Source: Aphodovivens sp036306585
GTDB lineage: Bacteria; Actinomycetota; Coriobacteriia; Coriobacteriales; Eggerthellaceae
NCBI GenBank assembly: GCA_036306585.1
Contig: JAXJZF010000004.1
Span: 128,534-192,533, forward strand
Direction: 5' to 3'
Length of the DNA stretch: 64,000 bases
Position numbers and translations under genes: made by a program
Notes under the pieces: generated by a model
Databases searched by the model: none
The model's input: the letters and a program-made list of their open reading frames with translations, nothing else
Told to the model about the DNA's origin: nothing
Shown here: positions 46,977-55,918 of the stretch, piece after piece
Numbering within the stretch: position 1 is the first letter of the stretch
How the letters are laid out: every line of letters starts with the position of its first letter

Positions 46977-47004
46977 AGTATAAACAGCGCATGGAGGCTG
47001 TCAA
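46977..47004 (-). promoter_or_regulatory. Promoter of the zinc efflux operon
   Basis: On the minus strand a perfect TTGACA (46999-47004), 16 bases, then TATACT (46977-46982). This is one of the best promoters in the window, with the start predicted inside the operator. Confidence 0.75.
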
Positions 47005-47440
47005 CAGAGTTACCGGAAGTCGTACGGAACCCGTCCGACATGTTCGATTACGCCAGCAACCAAAGCATTGTTTGCGATTCGAAACAATGGTTTAATCGAT
47101 CTTAGTGCTTCGGTCCAATCATTAGCTTTTTGTTTGCGACTGCCAGCAACGTTTGCAGAGGGGGGTTGCACCATGCGGGATTGCAATACGGCTCAGGAAA
47201 GGGTGTGCAGCGCTATATGCTCTTGGAACGGTATACGGCGCATAACGCACGGAAGGGGCGCGCTCCGCAATGCGTGACCCGTGACTCGGTCGCACGAATC
47301 ATGGATGCGAAATTCAACCGCGAAAAAACTTGTGAAACAGATTAATGAAATAGGAACCTTCGAAACGGTTTTAGGTAACGGGGCATATGGCATATCTTGA
47401 GAAACCGTGCGTTACGAACCGGGGTGGGGCTGGAAGCCCG
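47005..47440. other. AT-richer intergenic stretch beside tRNA-Asp
   Basis: About 435 bases with lower GC content. Only short frames without convincing ribosome sites occur. I recognise no RNA, repeat or gene in it. Confidence 0.35.
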
Positions 47441-47446
47441 AAAGAA

Positions 47447-47469
47447 AAAAGGGGCCAAAGGCCCCTTTT
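47447..47469. terminator. Terminator of tRNA-Asp
   Basis: GGGGCC/GGCCCC stem with an AAA loop, flanked by an A-run on the left and TTTT on the right, giving a 10-bp pairing. On the minus strand it is followed by a T-run and closes the tRNA-Asp transcript. Confidence 0.75.
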
Positions 47470-47477
47470 AATTTCGA

Positions 47478-47554
<77 letters not shown>

Positions 47555-47669
47555 AGGTGTTTTGCTTCCTTCCGAAGCAGCGACGGATATATTACCGGAA
47601 CTCAAAAGCGCTTGCAATACCTAATTTCAAACTTTTTTGCGACATTTTGTTAGTCGATGTTTGCCGATT

Positions 47670-47681
47670 GGACAGCTGTCC
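47670..47681. promoter_or_regulatory. Palindrome in the ABC exporter promoter
   Basis: A perfect 12-base palindrome GGACAGCTGTCC overlapping the -35 position of the ABC operon promoter; a candidate regulator site. Confidence 0.4.
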
Positions 47682-47701
47682 TTTTTCCATCGTTGCAAAA
47701 G

Positions 47702-47707
47702 TATAAT
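47702..47707 (+). promoter_or_regulatory. -10 box of the ABC exporter operon
   Basis: A perfect TATAAT 28 bases before the GTG start. The -35 position (TCCTTT) is poor and lies against the palindrome. Confidence 0.5.
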
Positions 47708-47734
47708 GGGTAACTCAAAAACGAAAGGGGAGCC

Positions 47735-49897
47735 GTGCGTATCATTTCATATCTCAGGCGCTCGCTTGGAGCGGTCGCCCTCATAGTCTTGCTGCTTATC
47801 GTGCAGGCGTTCGCCGACTTGTCGCTTCCGCGCTACACTTCCGACATCGTGGATGTGGGCATCCAGCAATCGGGCATCGAGCATGTGGCCATGGACGTCA
47901 TGAGCGAGGACACGTTCGAAGCGGTGTGCTTGCTGTCTTCGGAAACCGACGAGCAGACCTTGCGGCAAACCTACCAGCTGCAGGACGACGGTCTTATGCA
48001 TCGCGCGGCAGACAGTAGCTCGAGCGTCGAACAGCTCGATTCGATACTCCAGTTCCCGTTGGCCGCTGTCCATTTTGCCGATCAGATGGGAATGGACGTC
48101 CAGCAGCTTCTGCAGGCCTACCGGTCCGGCGTCGTCGCCAAAGATCAGGTGCTTCAGCAAATCGACCAGGTGCGCTCCCAGCTGGACGACGGCGCCAAGG
48201 CGCTGCTCGAGCAGCAATCCATCGAAGCCGCGAAAGTCGAATACACCGCCATCGGCTACGACGTGACGGCCATGCAGATGGGCTACCTGCTGAAGATGGG
48301 CGCCATCATGTTGGGAATCACCGCAGTGGGCATGCTCGCTGCGATCGGCGTGGGCTACCTCGCTTCGCGTACGGCGGCGCGCATCGGCCGCAACCTTCGC
48401 CAGCGCTTGTTCGAGCGCGTCGTCGCGTTCTCCGACAAGGAGGTGCAGGGCTTCTCGGCGGCGTCGCTCATCACGCGAGGCACCAACGACGTCCAGCAGA
48501 TCCAGATGGTCACCGTGATGCTGCTGCGCATGGTGCTGTACGCGCCTATCCTCGCCATCGGCGGCATCGTCATGGTGTCCACCACCAATGCCGCGATGAG
48601 CTGGATCATCGTATTGGCGGTGGCGTGCTTGTTCCTCGTCGTGGGCTTTCTCATGTTCTTTGCCATGCCGAAGTTCCGCATCATGCAGAAGCTCATCGAC
48701 CGCGTCAACCTGGTTGCGCGCGAGATGCTCACGGGTCTGCCGGTCATTCGCGCGTTCGACCGGCAGGAGTTCGAGCAGAAGCGCTTCGATGAAGCCAGCT
48801 CCAAGCTGTACCGCACGCAGCTGTTCACCAACCGTGTGATGGCGTTCATGCAGCCTTCCATGATGCTCATCATGAACGGGGTGAGCGTGCTGATCGTCTG
48901 GATTGGCGGCGGTTATATCGACAACGGCGTCATCCAAACCGGCGACATGATCGCGTTCATCTCGTACTCCATGACAATCATCGCATCGTTCCTGATCATC
49001 GGTATGGTCTCCATCATGCTGCCTCGCGCCGACGTTGCTGCGCAGCGCGTGAACGAAGTGCTCGAATGCCAGCCGGTCATCGTCGACCCTGCCTCCCCGC
49101 GCGATGCCGAACTGCCCGCCGCCGTCGGAGCGTGCATCGAATTCAATGACGTTTCGTTCGCCTACAACGACGAGGAAGGCCAGGCGCAGGAGCCGGTGCT
49201 GCAGCACGTTACGTTCAAGGTCGCGCCCGGCACGGTGTGCGCCATCGTGGGTTCCACCGGTTCGGGCAAATCGACGGCGGTGAAGCTGATCGAGCGCTTC
49301 TACGATGTGACGGCCGGGTCGGTGAAGGTCGACGGCGTGGATGTCCGCGAGCTTTCGCAGAAGGCCCTGCGCCAGTCCATCGCCTACGTTCCCCAGAAGG
49401 CGTTTCTGTTTTCGGGAACCATCGACAGCAACATCGCCTACGCCGACGCCGGGATGCCCGATGAGCGCGTGCAGGAGGCTGCTGCCATCGCGCAATCATC
49501 CGATTTTATCTCCGAGAAGGAGGACGGGTTCGAAAGCGCCGTCTCGCAAGGCGGCACCAACGTGTCGGGCGGCCAGCGTCAGCGTCTCTGCATCGCCCGC
49601 GCTGTCGCCGCCGGCTCGCGCGCGCTGCTGTTTGACGATAGCTTCTCGGCCTTGGACTACAGGACCGACTCGAACCTGCGCCACGCGCTGCGCGCCCACC
49701 TGGGTGACCGCACGGTGGTCATCGTCGCGCAGCGCATCTCGACTGTCATGGACGCCGATCAGATCGTGGTGCTGGATGAAGGCCGCATGGTCGGCCTCGG
49801 AACGCATGAGGAACTCATGGAAACCTGCGAGGAATACCGCGAGATCGCGTATTCACAGCTATCGGAAGAGGAGTTGAAAGGGGGTGGTGCCGCATGA
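47735..49897 (+). CDS. ABC exporter, fused membrane and ATPase half (subunit 1)
   Basis: A 720-residue half-transporter of the multidrug-export type. The membrane domain has a large insertion (about residues 45-185, Gln/Asp-rich with coiled-coil character) between helices 1 and 2, then five more helices. The nucleotide-binding domain has Walker A VGSTGSGKST near residue 505, a GGTNVSGGQRQRL signature near 612, and LLFDDSFSALD as Walker B, where the residue after the aspartate is a serine instead of the usual glutamate. The start is GTG after GAAAGGGGAG. It overlaps the next half-transporter by ATGA, so the two form a heterodimer. Substrate unknown. Confidence 0.92.
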   Translation: MRIISYLRRSLGAVALIVLLLIVQAFADLSLPRYTSDIVDVGIQQSGIEHVAMDVMSEDTFEAVCLLSSETDEQTLRQTYQLQDDGLMHRAADSSSSVEQLDSILQFPLAAVHFADQMGMDVQQLLQAYRSGVVAKDQVLQQIDQVRSQLDDGAKALLEQQSIEAAKVEYTAIGYDVTAMQMGYLLKMGAIMLGITAVGMLAAIGVGYLASRTAARIGRNLRQRLFERVVAFSDKEVQGFSAASLITRGTNDVQQIQMVTVMLLRMVLYAPILAIGGIVMVSTTNAAMSWIIVLAVACLFLVVGFLMFFAMPKFRIMQKLIDRVNLVAREMLTGLPVIRAFDRQEFEQKRFDEASSKLYRTQLFTNRVMAFMQPSMMLIMNGVSVLIVWIGGGYIDNGVIQTGDMIAFISYSMTIIASFLIIGMVSIMLPRADVAAQRVNEVLECQPVIVDPASPRDAELPAAVGACIEFNDVSFAYNDEEGQAQEPVLQHVTFKVAPGTVCAIVGSTGSGKSTAVKLIERFYDVTAGSVKVDGVDVRELSQKALRQSIAYVPQKAFLFSGTIDSNIAYADAGMPDERVQEAAAIAQSSDFISEKEDGFESAVSQGGTNVSGGQRQRLCIARAVAAGSRALLFDDSFSALDYRTDSNLRHALRAHLGDRTVVIVAQRISTVMDADQIVVLDEGRMVGLGTHEELMETCEEYREIAYSQLSEEELKGGGAA

Positions 49898-51885
49898 GCC
49901 TCAACGATAAGATGGCCCAAGCGGGCGCGAAGGCATACGCCAAGTTCGGAGCCCCCGGCACCACGCCGCAGCAGCGCTCGGAGCGCCGTGAAGCAGCGGC
50001 ATTCGCCATGGAGCAGGTCGCGGGCATCGCAAACGCCACGGAACGGTCGCGCCGCCCCGGCAGGCACGGCCACCGGCATGGCATGATGCCGGGCGCCAAA
50101 GCCAAGGACTTCAAGGGAACGATGCTGCGCATGATCCGCTTCATGGGCAGGTTCAAGGTGGCGCTGGCGGTGGTGTTCTTGTTCGCCATCTGCTCCACCG
50201 TGTTCAACATCGTCGGCCCGAAAGTTCTCTCTCAAGCTACCACCGAGCTGTTCAACGGCATCGCCGCGAAGATCGCCGGCACGGGCGGCATCGATTACAA
50301 TGCTGTAGCTGCCATCCTCATCGGCACGCTGTGCCTGTATTTGGTGAGTGCGGCGTGCTCGTTCGTCCAGAGCTGGATGATGTCGTCGGTGTCGCAGCGT
50401 ACGTGCTACCGGTTGCGCGCCGCGATCGCGCAGAAGATCGACCGCATGCCCATGGGGTATTTCGAGAAGACCTCTATCGGCGACACTCTCTCGCGTATCA
50501 CTAACGACATCGACACCCTGGGGCAAAGCTTCAACCAGGGCATCACGCAGCTTATCACCAGCATCACCACGCTCATCGGCGTGTTGATCATGATGATCTC
50601 CATCAACCCCATCATGGCGCTGGTCACGGTGCTCATAGTGTCCGTGTCGATGGTGTTCGTGCGCATCATCGTGTCGCGCTCGCAGCGCTACTTTCGCCAG
50701 CAGCAGGAATCGCTGGGACTCATCAACGGCCAGGTGGAGGAAACCTTCTCGGGCCATGCCGTGGTGAAGGCGTTCAACCAGGAAGATCGTGTGAACGAGC
50801 AGTTCTCCAAGACCAACGACCGCCTGTACGAAAGCGCGTGGAAGTCTCAGTTCCTGTCGGGCTTGATGATGCCCATCATGAACTTCGTGAGCAACGCGGG
50901 CTACGTGGCAGTGGCCATCTTGGGCAGCTTCTTCGCCGTGCAGGGCATCATCACGGTGGGCGACATCCAGGCGTTCATCCAGTACGTGAAGAACTTCACG
51001 CAGCCCATCACCCAGCTCGCGCAGGTATCCAACATCTTGCAGCAGCTCGCGGCGTCGGCCGAGCGCGTGTTCGAGTTCCTCGATTCGCCCGAAGTTGAAG
51101 TTGCGGAAGCCGCAGCGACGGCGTCGGAGGTTGGCTGCGATGTGGAATTCGACCATGTGTCGTTCGGATACGACACCGGCAAGAACATCATCAAGGATTT
51201 CTCCGCCCAGGTGGAGGAGGGCCAAACGGTGGCCCTGGTGGGGCCCACGGGCGCCGGTAAAACAACCATGGTGAAGCTGCTCATGCGCTTCTACGACGTT
51301 GACGGCGGTGCGATCCGCATCGGCGGGCACGACATCCGCGAGTTCGACCGCAACGATTTGCGCGGGATGTTTGCCATGGTGCTGCAGGACACTTGGCTGT
51401 TCAAGGGAACCATCCGCGAGAACATCCGCTACGGCAAGCTGGATGCCACCGACGAGGAGGTGGAGCAGGCAGCGAAGGCGGCGTTCGCGCATCACTTCAT
51501 CTGCACGCTACCGTATGGTTACGACACCGAGATCAACGAGGACGCCAGCAACATCAGCCAAGGCCAGCGTCAGCTGCTCACCATTGCGCGCGCTATCCTG
51601 GCGAACCGCCGCATGCTCATCTTGGACGAGGCGACGTCCAGCGTTGACACGCGCACTGAGGGGCGCATCCAGGCGGCGATGGACAACCTGATGCGCGGAC
51701 GTACGTCGTTCGTGATCGCTCACCGCCTGTCGACCATCCGCAACGCCGATCTCATCCTGGTCATCCGCGAGGGCGACATCGTCGAGCAGGGAACCCACGA
51801 ACAGCTGCTGGCAGCGGGCGGGTTCTACTCCGACCTGTACACGTCGCAGTTCGCCAAGGAAGCCGATTGGGAAGAGGGGGAATAG
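49894..51885 (+). CDS. ABC exporter, fused membrane and ATPase half (subunit 2)
   Basis: The 663-residue partner of the preceding protein. It has about 75 N-terminal polar residues (RRPGRHGHRHGMMPG, His/Arg-rich), six helices, and an ATPase domain with Walker A VGPTGAGKTT near residue 450. The signature is ASNISQGQRQLL near 553 and Walker B is LILDEATSSVDTR with the catalytic glutamate intact. The partner has Ser at that position, so this pair looks like an asymmetric exporter with one degenerate and one active ATP site. The start overlaps the previous stop. Confidence 0.92.
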   Translation: MSLNDKMAQAGAKAYAKFGAPGTTPQQRSERREAAAFAMEQVAGIANATERSRRPGRHGHRHGMMPGAKAKDFKGTMLRMIRFMGRFKVALAVVFLFAICSTVFNIVGPKVLSQATTELFNGIAAKIAGTGGIDYNAVAAILIGTLCLYLVSAACSFVQSWMMSSVSQRTCYRLRAAIAQKIDRMPMGYFEKTSIGDTLSRITNDIDTLGQSFNQGITQLITSITTLIGVLIMMISINPIMALVTVLIVSVSMVFVRIIVSRSQRYFRQQQESLGLINGQVEETFSGHAVVKAFNQEDRVNEQFSKTNDRLYESAWKSQFLSGLMMPIMNFVSNAGYVAVAILGSFFAVQGIITVGDIQAFIQYVKNFTQPITQLAQVSNILQQLAASAERVFEFLDSPEVEVAEAAATASEVGCDVEFDHVSFGYDTGKNIIKDFSAQVEEGQTVALVGPTGAGKTTMVKLLMRFYDVDGGAIRIGGHDIREFDRNDLRGMFAMVLQDTWLFKGTIRENIRYGKLDATDEEVEQAAKAAFAHHFICTLPYGYDTEINEDASNISQGQRQLLTIARAILANRRMLILDEATSSVDTRTEGRIQAAMDNLMRGRTSFVIAHRLSTIRNADLILVIREGDIVEQGTHEQLLAAGGFYSDLYTSQFAKEADWEEGE

Positions 51886-51953
51886 GCCGTCCCGGCACGT
51901 GGCGGCACCTTGGAATCTGGATACCCTGTCTGGTCGATCGCCTGGCGTGACGC

Positions 51954-51959
51954 TATAAT
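51954..51959 (+). promoter_or_regulatory. -10 box of the HAD gene
   Basis: A perfect TATAAT about 30 bases before the chosen GTG start; the -35 is weak. Confidence 0.45.
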
Positions 51960-51987
51960 CTGCCTGATGAAAGACAGGGAGGAGCGC

Positions 51988-52752
51988 GTGGGGGATACCA
52001 TGGACCGTCAGCTCGACATACAGGCGTCTAACGTGCAGGCCGGGGTAAAGCCCGAAGGCGCCCCGCTTTGCGGCAGCGCAGACAGCGGCAAGGTTCAGCT
52101 GGCCGTCTTCGACTTCGACGGCACGTGCATCGAGGGCAATTCCCCCGTTCTATTGGTAAAGCATCTGGCACTTTCCCATATGCTGGCCAAGCGCGTCACC
52201 GCGCGCATCGCGCTATGGGGCGTACGCTACAAGCTGCGCCTGCCGCAAGACGAAAGCTGGGTGCGCGGGATGGTGTTCTCGGCGTTCGAGGGCAAACCGG
52301 TGGGTAAGGCCGATGCGTTCCTCGCGAAGTTCTATGACGACGTGGTGGCCCCTCGCTGGCGCGGCGCCGCCATCCGTGAGATGCAGCGCAATGTCGATGA
52401 GGGCCGCACGGTTATCGTCGTGTCCGCAAGTTTCGAGCCCATCATCCTGCGCGCTATGCAGGATAAGCCCTTCCAATACCAGATTTCCACGAAGATGAAG
52501 GCCAACCCCGACGGTACCTACACGCGTGAGGTGGATGGTCTGCCGGTGGAAGGCGACGAGAAGCTTGCTGCGGTCACTCGCTTTGCCGATGCGAAGTACG
52601 GGGAAGGGAACTGGGAGCTCGCGCACGCCTACGGCGACCACCACTCCGATCGCACCATCCTGCGCGCCGCGCGCGTGCCGCATGCGGTCGACCCCGATCG
52701 GCCCCTGCTGCGCACTGCCCGCCGCGAGGGCTGGGATGTGCTCGACTGGTAG
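51988..52752 (+). CDS. HAD-IB family phosphatase
   Basis: A 254-residue haloacid-dehalogenase-like hydrolase of subfamily IB (SerB/CicA-like). Motif I is FDFDGTCIEGNSP near residue 44, motif II VVSASFEPIIL near 148, and motif III AYGDHHSD near 215, with a helical cap between. The GTG at 51988 is chosen for the GGGAGGAG just upstream; ATG at 52000 or 51967 are alternatives, the last only if the mRNA is leaderless. Substrate is unknown; family members hydrolyse phosphoserine or lipid head-group phosphates. It is convergent with the carbonic anhydrase gene. Confidence 0.85.
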   Translation: MGDTMDRQLDIQASNVQAGVKPEGAPLCGSADSGKVQLAVFDFDGTCIEGNSPVLLVKHLALSHMLAKRVTARIALWGVRYKLRLPQDESWVRGMVFSAFEGKPVGKADAFLAKFYDDVVAPRWRGAAIREMQRNVDEGRTVIVVSASFEPIILRAMQDKPFQYQISTKMKANPDGTYTREVDGLPVEGDEKLAAVTRFADAKYGEGNWELAHAYGDHHSDRTILRAARVPHAVDPDRPLLRTARREGWDVLDW

Positions 52753-52776
52753 CGCTTCGGAAAAGCCCGGCCGCCG

Positions 52777-53415
52777 CTATTTCAGGAAATCGACCGTGCC
52801 CGAATGGGTGTGGTAGATGGCGCCGGCGATCATCAACGGCTCCTCGCCGTCTTCCGGGTTCAGCAAGCGTTTGAGGCTTGGGGATTCTCCCAACGCGCGC
52901 ATCCCCGCGCGCACATTCAGCTCGCATGCACCGTACGGGTCGCGCTCTGCCCCGATTGCCGTCCCGATGGGCCGCACGAGCGCGTCGAGAGCATGTTCGC
53001 CTTCGTTGCCGCCGGCCGCCCCGTTTTCGCCGTCGTTGCGGCCGCACCCCTGAAGCTGCGCCCCGTCCAACGCCTGCATGGCGGCCTCGATGGCGCCGCA
53101 TCCAGTGTGTCCCAGTACCAGCACCAGCTTTGTACGCAGGTGCTCGCAGGCGTACACGATGCTGGCGAGCTCTGCCGGGCCCACCACGTTTCCCGCGACG
53201 CGGACGACGAACAGGTCGCCCAGCCCCATCATGAACATGTGCTCGGGCACCGTGCGGGAATCGGAGCAGGTGAGCACCACGGCAAAGGGATTCTGCCCAT
53301 AGGTGTAGAGCTCTTCGACGCGCTCGGGTGACAGATCGCGCTCGTGCCTTCTCACCGTGATGAAGTCGCGGTTGCCCGTCTTCAGCCTGTTCAGCGCTTC
53401 CGTTGCCGAAACCAT
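52777..53415 (-). CDS. Beta-class carbonic anhydrase
   Basis: Interconverts CO2 and bicarbonate with a zinc ion. The 212-residue protein has the zinc-ligand motifs of the beta class: VVLTCSDSRTVPEHMF near residue 48 and LGHTGCGAIEAA near 105. A Gly/Asn/Glu-rich insertion (about 120-145) follows the second motif and is unlike most family members. AGGAG precedes the ATG at 53415; a longer frame to 53460 has no site. It may support carboxylation or pH control. Confidence 0.9.
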   Translation of the reverse strand: MVSATEALNRLKTGNRDFITVRRHERDLSPERVEELYTYGQNPFAVVLTCSDSRTVPEHMFMMGLGDLFVVRVAGNVVGPAELASIVYACEHLRTKLVLVLGHTGCGAIEAAMQALDGAQLQGCGRNDGENGAAGGNEGEHALDALVRPIGTAIGAERDPYGACELNVRAGMRALGESPSLKRLLNPEDGEEPLMIAGAIYHTHSGTVDFLK

Positions 53416-53759
53416 GCTTTCACTCCTAATTTTCCTGGCGTGCGGCGCGCCTGCTTTCAAAGGCGTGCCGTGCTGGCTGTGCTTCAGTTTCGCAACAGGG
53501 TAGCACCTTCAGCGCGAATGCGGGGAAGGACGGCGGCAGGGGAGCGGATAATCGCCGTTCGCGCCCGCTCGGCGCTTTCCGGCGTCATGGGGCGCAGCTT
53601 CGGTCGCCAATGGTTACGGCGGCGTTACGCACTGTGCATTTTTCCCGTACCCGCAGGCGCTGCTTGCGCGAGTGCGATAAAATGCTATTCGAACTAGAGC
53701 ATATGACGACCGCGCGCCCGTGTGCGCGCTACATTGAGAATCTAAAAGGAGGTGGGCGC
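53416..53759. other. Divergent intergenic region
   Basis: About 340 bases between the carbonic anhydrase and the AAA+-like gene. A TAAAAT (53678-53683) could be a -10 for the rightward gene, but no matching -35 is visible. The ribosome site AAAAGGAGG lies close before the start at 53760. No other gene or RNA was seen. Confidence 0.4.
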
Positions 53760-55418
53760 ATGCTCGAGGATAAAGATGCCAACAGCTCACCAAGCCAGAA
53801 CAACGAATTCGAACAGTCGTGCGACGCCCTTTTGAGGCGCGCGGCGCAAGCGTGCGCTGCAGGCGACGAGGATCTGGGCCTTCACCTGTACCTTGCCGCG
53901 TACGAGAAGGGGGCTAGCTCCGAAGGCCCGCTGGAGACCGATGCCGCCTTCGCCCTGCGCAAGGCGTGGATGCTCGCAGTGAAGAAGAAGGAGCGGTCGC
54001 TTGCCGAGCATATCTTCGAGAAGATGGAGCCCCTGCTTGATGCAAACGAGCTGGCGGTGTGCGCGGCCCAGTTGCAGAACCTGGCGCTAGAGAAGCTGGA
54101 GGAGTTCGGGCTTTCGCGCGAGGACCTGCAGGAGATGACCGACATGATCTCCCAGGACATCATGGGCTACCGTGCTCCCGGCATGTTGAAAGTGGAGCAT
54201 GTCTCTCTTCCGTCCGGGCGCAACGCCACCATCACGCACGAGACCGTGAAGATACCCGCGCGCAACGACGGTGCGGAAAAGGATGTCCAGCCCGTCACCC
54301 CGGTGGAGAGCGCCGACCTCTCTGGAAGCTCCGTCGAAGATTCGCGGCAGCAGGCCCAACCGCTCGGCGGTGCAATAGAGAGCGCGGCAGACGGCGAGAT
54401 CCCGCCCGTCGAGCTGCATGCACAGCCTGCGGGCAAACCTGCCGAGGCCGACGACGAGCCCGCCGACGCCGACGCCGACGCCCATGCGGTGCTCTCGTCG
54501 TTGGAGGCGCTCACCTACGCCGACACTCCCGGCTACATCCACGCTATCGCCACCATGCGCGATTTCGGCATTGGGATGCAGGACGACCCGCAGTTCAAGC
54601 AACTGGTGGACATGCTCAACCAGCGGCATGGCCTCGATCGCATGCCGGCGGCCGATTCGTTTCTGTTCCGCGCGCCTGCGCGCGAGGATGCGCATCGGTT
54701 CATGGTGGCCACGCTGGGCGAGCTGGGGCTTCCCGCCATTCGCATGCACATGGAGGAGAACCTGCAGGGCACGCCCGTGCTGTGCGTTATGGCGCAGGCC
54801 GACAATCACCCACGTCTGAGCCCGCAGCGCAACTCGTTCGAGGGCCCCGGCGTGCTGATGTTGGAGGATCTGGATCTGTGGGAGGCGCCCGCCGCCAGCT
54901 CCGATGACGAGTTCGGCGCGTTCCTGTACGCTAGCTTGTCGCGCGGCGCCCGCGAGGCCATCAACCTCATCCGCTCGGCGGTTGAGAACCCCGATGTGTA
55001 CGTGTTGGCTTCCGCTTCGAACATCTCGGCGGTCGACGGATTCTTCTACGACCTGCTCGAGCCGCTTTCGGTGGTGGACATCGACGATCCCGACGACACC
55101 GAACGCCGCGATATCTGGGTGCGCCTTATGGCCGAGCATCCGTCGCTGCGCGGAAACGACTTGCCCCCGTTGGTGGAGCTGTCCCGCGGCATGCCGCGCT
55201 ACGACATGTACATGGCCGCACGCGAGGCGATCGAGGAAGCCTATAAAGTGTCGCTCATGCAACGCTCCTACGTGCCCGTCACCCGGTCGAACCTCTATGA
55301 GAAGCTTGCCGCCTACCAGCCGCTCGATTCTCGGGAGTACCGCGCACTCGAAGATGCTGTGGTGCGGGAGTTCGGGTTGGACCTCGACGATGGCGTCGAC
55401 GGATTGTTGGAAAGGTAG
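53760..55418 (+). CDS. AAA+-like protein with degenerate ATP site
   Basis: A 552-residue protein of no family that I can name with confidence. The N-terminal 130 residues are helical and TPR-like; residues 150-245 are a low-complexity linker rich in Pro, Ala, Asp and Glu. The C-terminal half resembles an AAA+ module: a Walker B-like VLMLEDLDLWE near residue 366, a sensor-1-like strand VYVLASASNISAVDG near 415, then DIDDPDDTERRDIW and a helical lid as in FtsH-type proteins. No Walker A (GxxGxGK) is present where it would be expected. The start has AAAAGGAGG upstream. The Rrf2 regulator follows after 5 bases. Confidence 0.7.
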   Translation: MLEDKDANSSPSQNNEFEQSCDALLRRAAQACAAGDEDLGLHLYLAAYEKGASSEGPLETDAAFALRKAWMLAVKKKERSLAEHIFEKMEPLLDANELAVCAAQLQNLALEKLEEFGLSREDLQEMTDMISQDIMGYRAPGMLKVEHVSLPSGRNATITHETVKIPARNDGAEKDVQPVTPVESADLSGSSVEDSRQQAQPLGGAIESAADGEIPPVELHAQPAGKPAEADDEPADADADAHAVLSSLEALTYADTPGYIHAIATMRDFGIGMQDDPQFKQLVDMLNQRHGLDRMPAADSFLFRAPAREDAHRFMVATLGELGLPAIRMHMEENLQGTPVLCVMAQADNHPRLSPQRNSFEGPGVLMLEDLDLWEAPAASSDDEFGAFLYASLSRGAREAINLIRSAVENPDVYVLASASNISAVDGFFYDLLEPLSVVDIDDPDDTERRDIWVRLMAEHPSLRGNDLPPLVELSRGMPRYDMYMAAREAIEEAYKVSLMQRSYVPVTRSNLYEKLAAYQPLDSREYRALEDAVVREFGLDLDDGVDGLLER

Positions 55419-55423
55419 TTCCG

Positions 55424-55915
55424 ATGGATGTGACACGTCGTTGCGATTACGCATGCCGCATTCTCCAAGCAGCCTATAGGAACGGGGATTCCTACATGTC
55501 GGTGTCGGAAATCGCCGACCAAGAAGGCATTCCCTACGCGTTTGCACGCAGCATACAGCACGACCTGGTGAAAAGCGGACTCATCAAGACCGTGCGCGGC
55601 GCGCACGGCGGCTTGGTGCTCAATTGCGATCCTTCAACCACCACCATGCTCGACCTGCTGGAGGCGGTGCAGGGTCCGGTGAGCGTTTCGGCGTGTGCGG
55701 TGGACCCGTGTGCGTGCCAGCGGCAGGAGAAATGCGTGTACAACAAGGTGTGGCGCGGCGCCGACCGCCTGCTGAACGCTTACTTCGGTTCTATCTCGCT
55801 CGAAGACCTGTTCTCCCAGGGCGCCGGCCACCCCTCAGTGGCCTGCGCGCTATCCGGCGCCATGCCCTTCGAAGGCGTCCGCCAACCCGAGCGGGTCTGC
55901 TCCGCCGCGGAGTAG
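55424..55915 (+). CDS. Rrf2-family regulator with likely iron-sulfur cysteines
   Basis: A 163-residue Rrf2/IscR-type winged-helix protein. MDVTRRCDYACRILQAAY starts the DNA-binding domain; YAFARSIQHDLVKSGLI is the recognition helix region and GAHGGLVL the wing. After it comes CAVDPCACQRQEKC, a cysteine cluster at the position where IscR and NsrR bind [2Fe-2S] or [4Fe-4S]. It likely senses iron-sulfur status, oxidants or nitric oxide. It lies 5 bases after the AAA+-like gene and 3 bases before the MutY-like gene, so all three appear co-transcribed. Confidence 0.86.
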   Translation: MDVTRRCDYACRILQAAYRNGDSYMSVSEIADQEGIPYAFARSIQHDLVKSGLIKTVRGAHGGLVLNCDPSTTTMLDLLEAVQGPVSVSACAVDPCACQRQEKCVYNKVWRGADRLLNAYFGSISLEDLFSQGAGHPSVACALSGAMPFEGVRQPERVCSAAE

Positions 55916-55918
55916 CGC

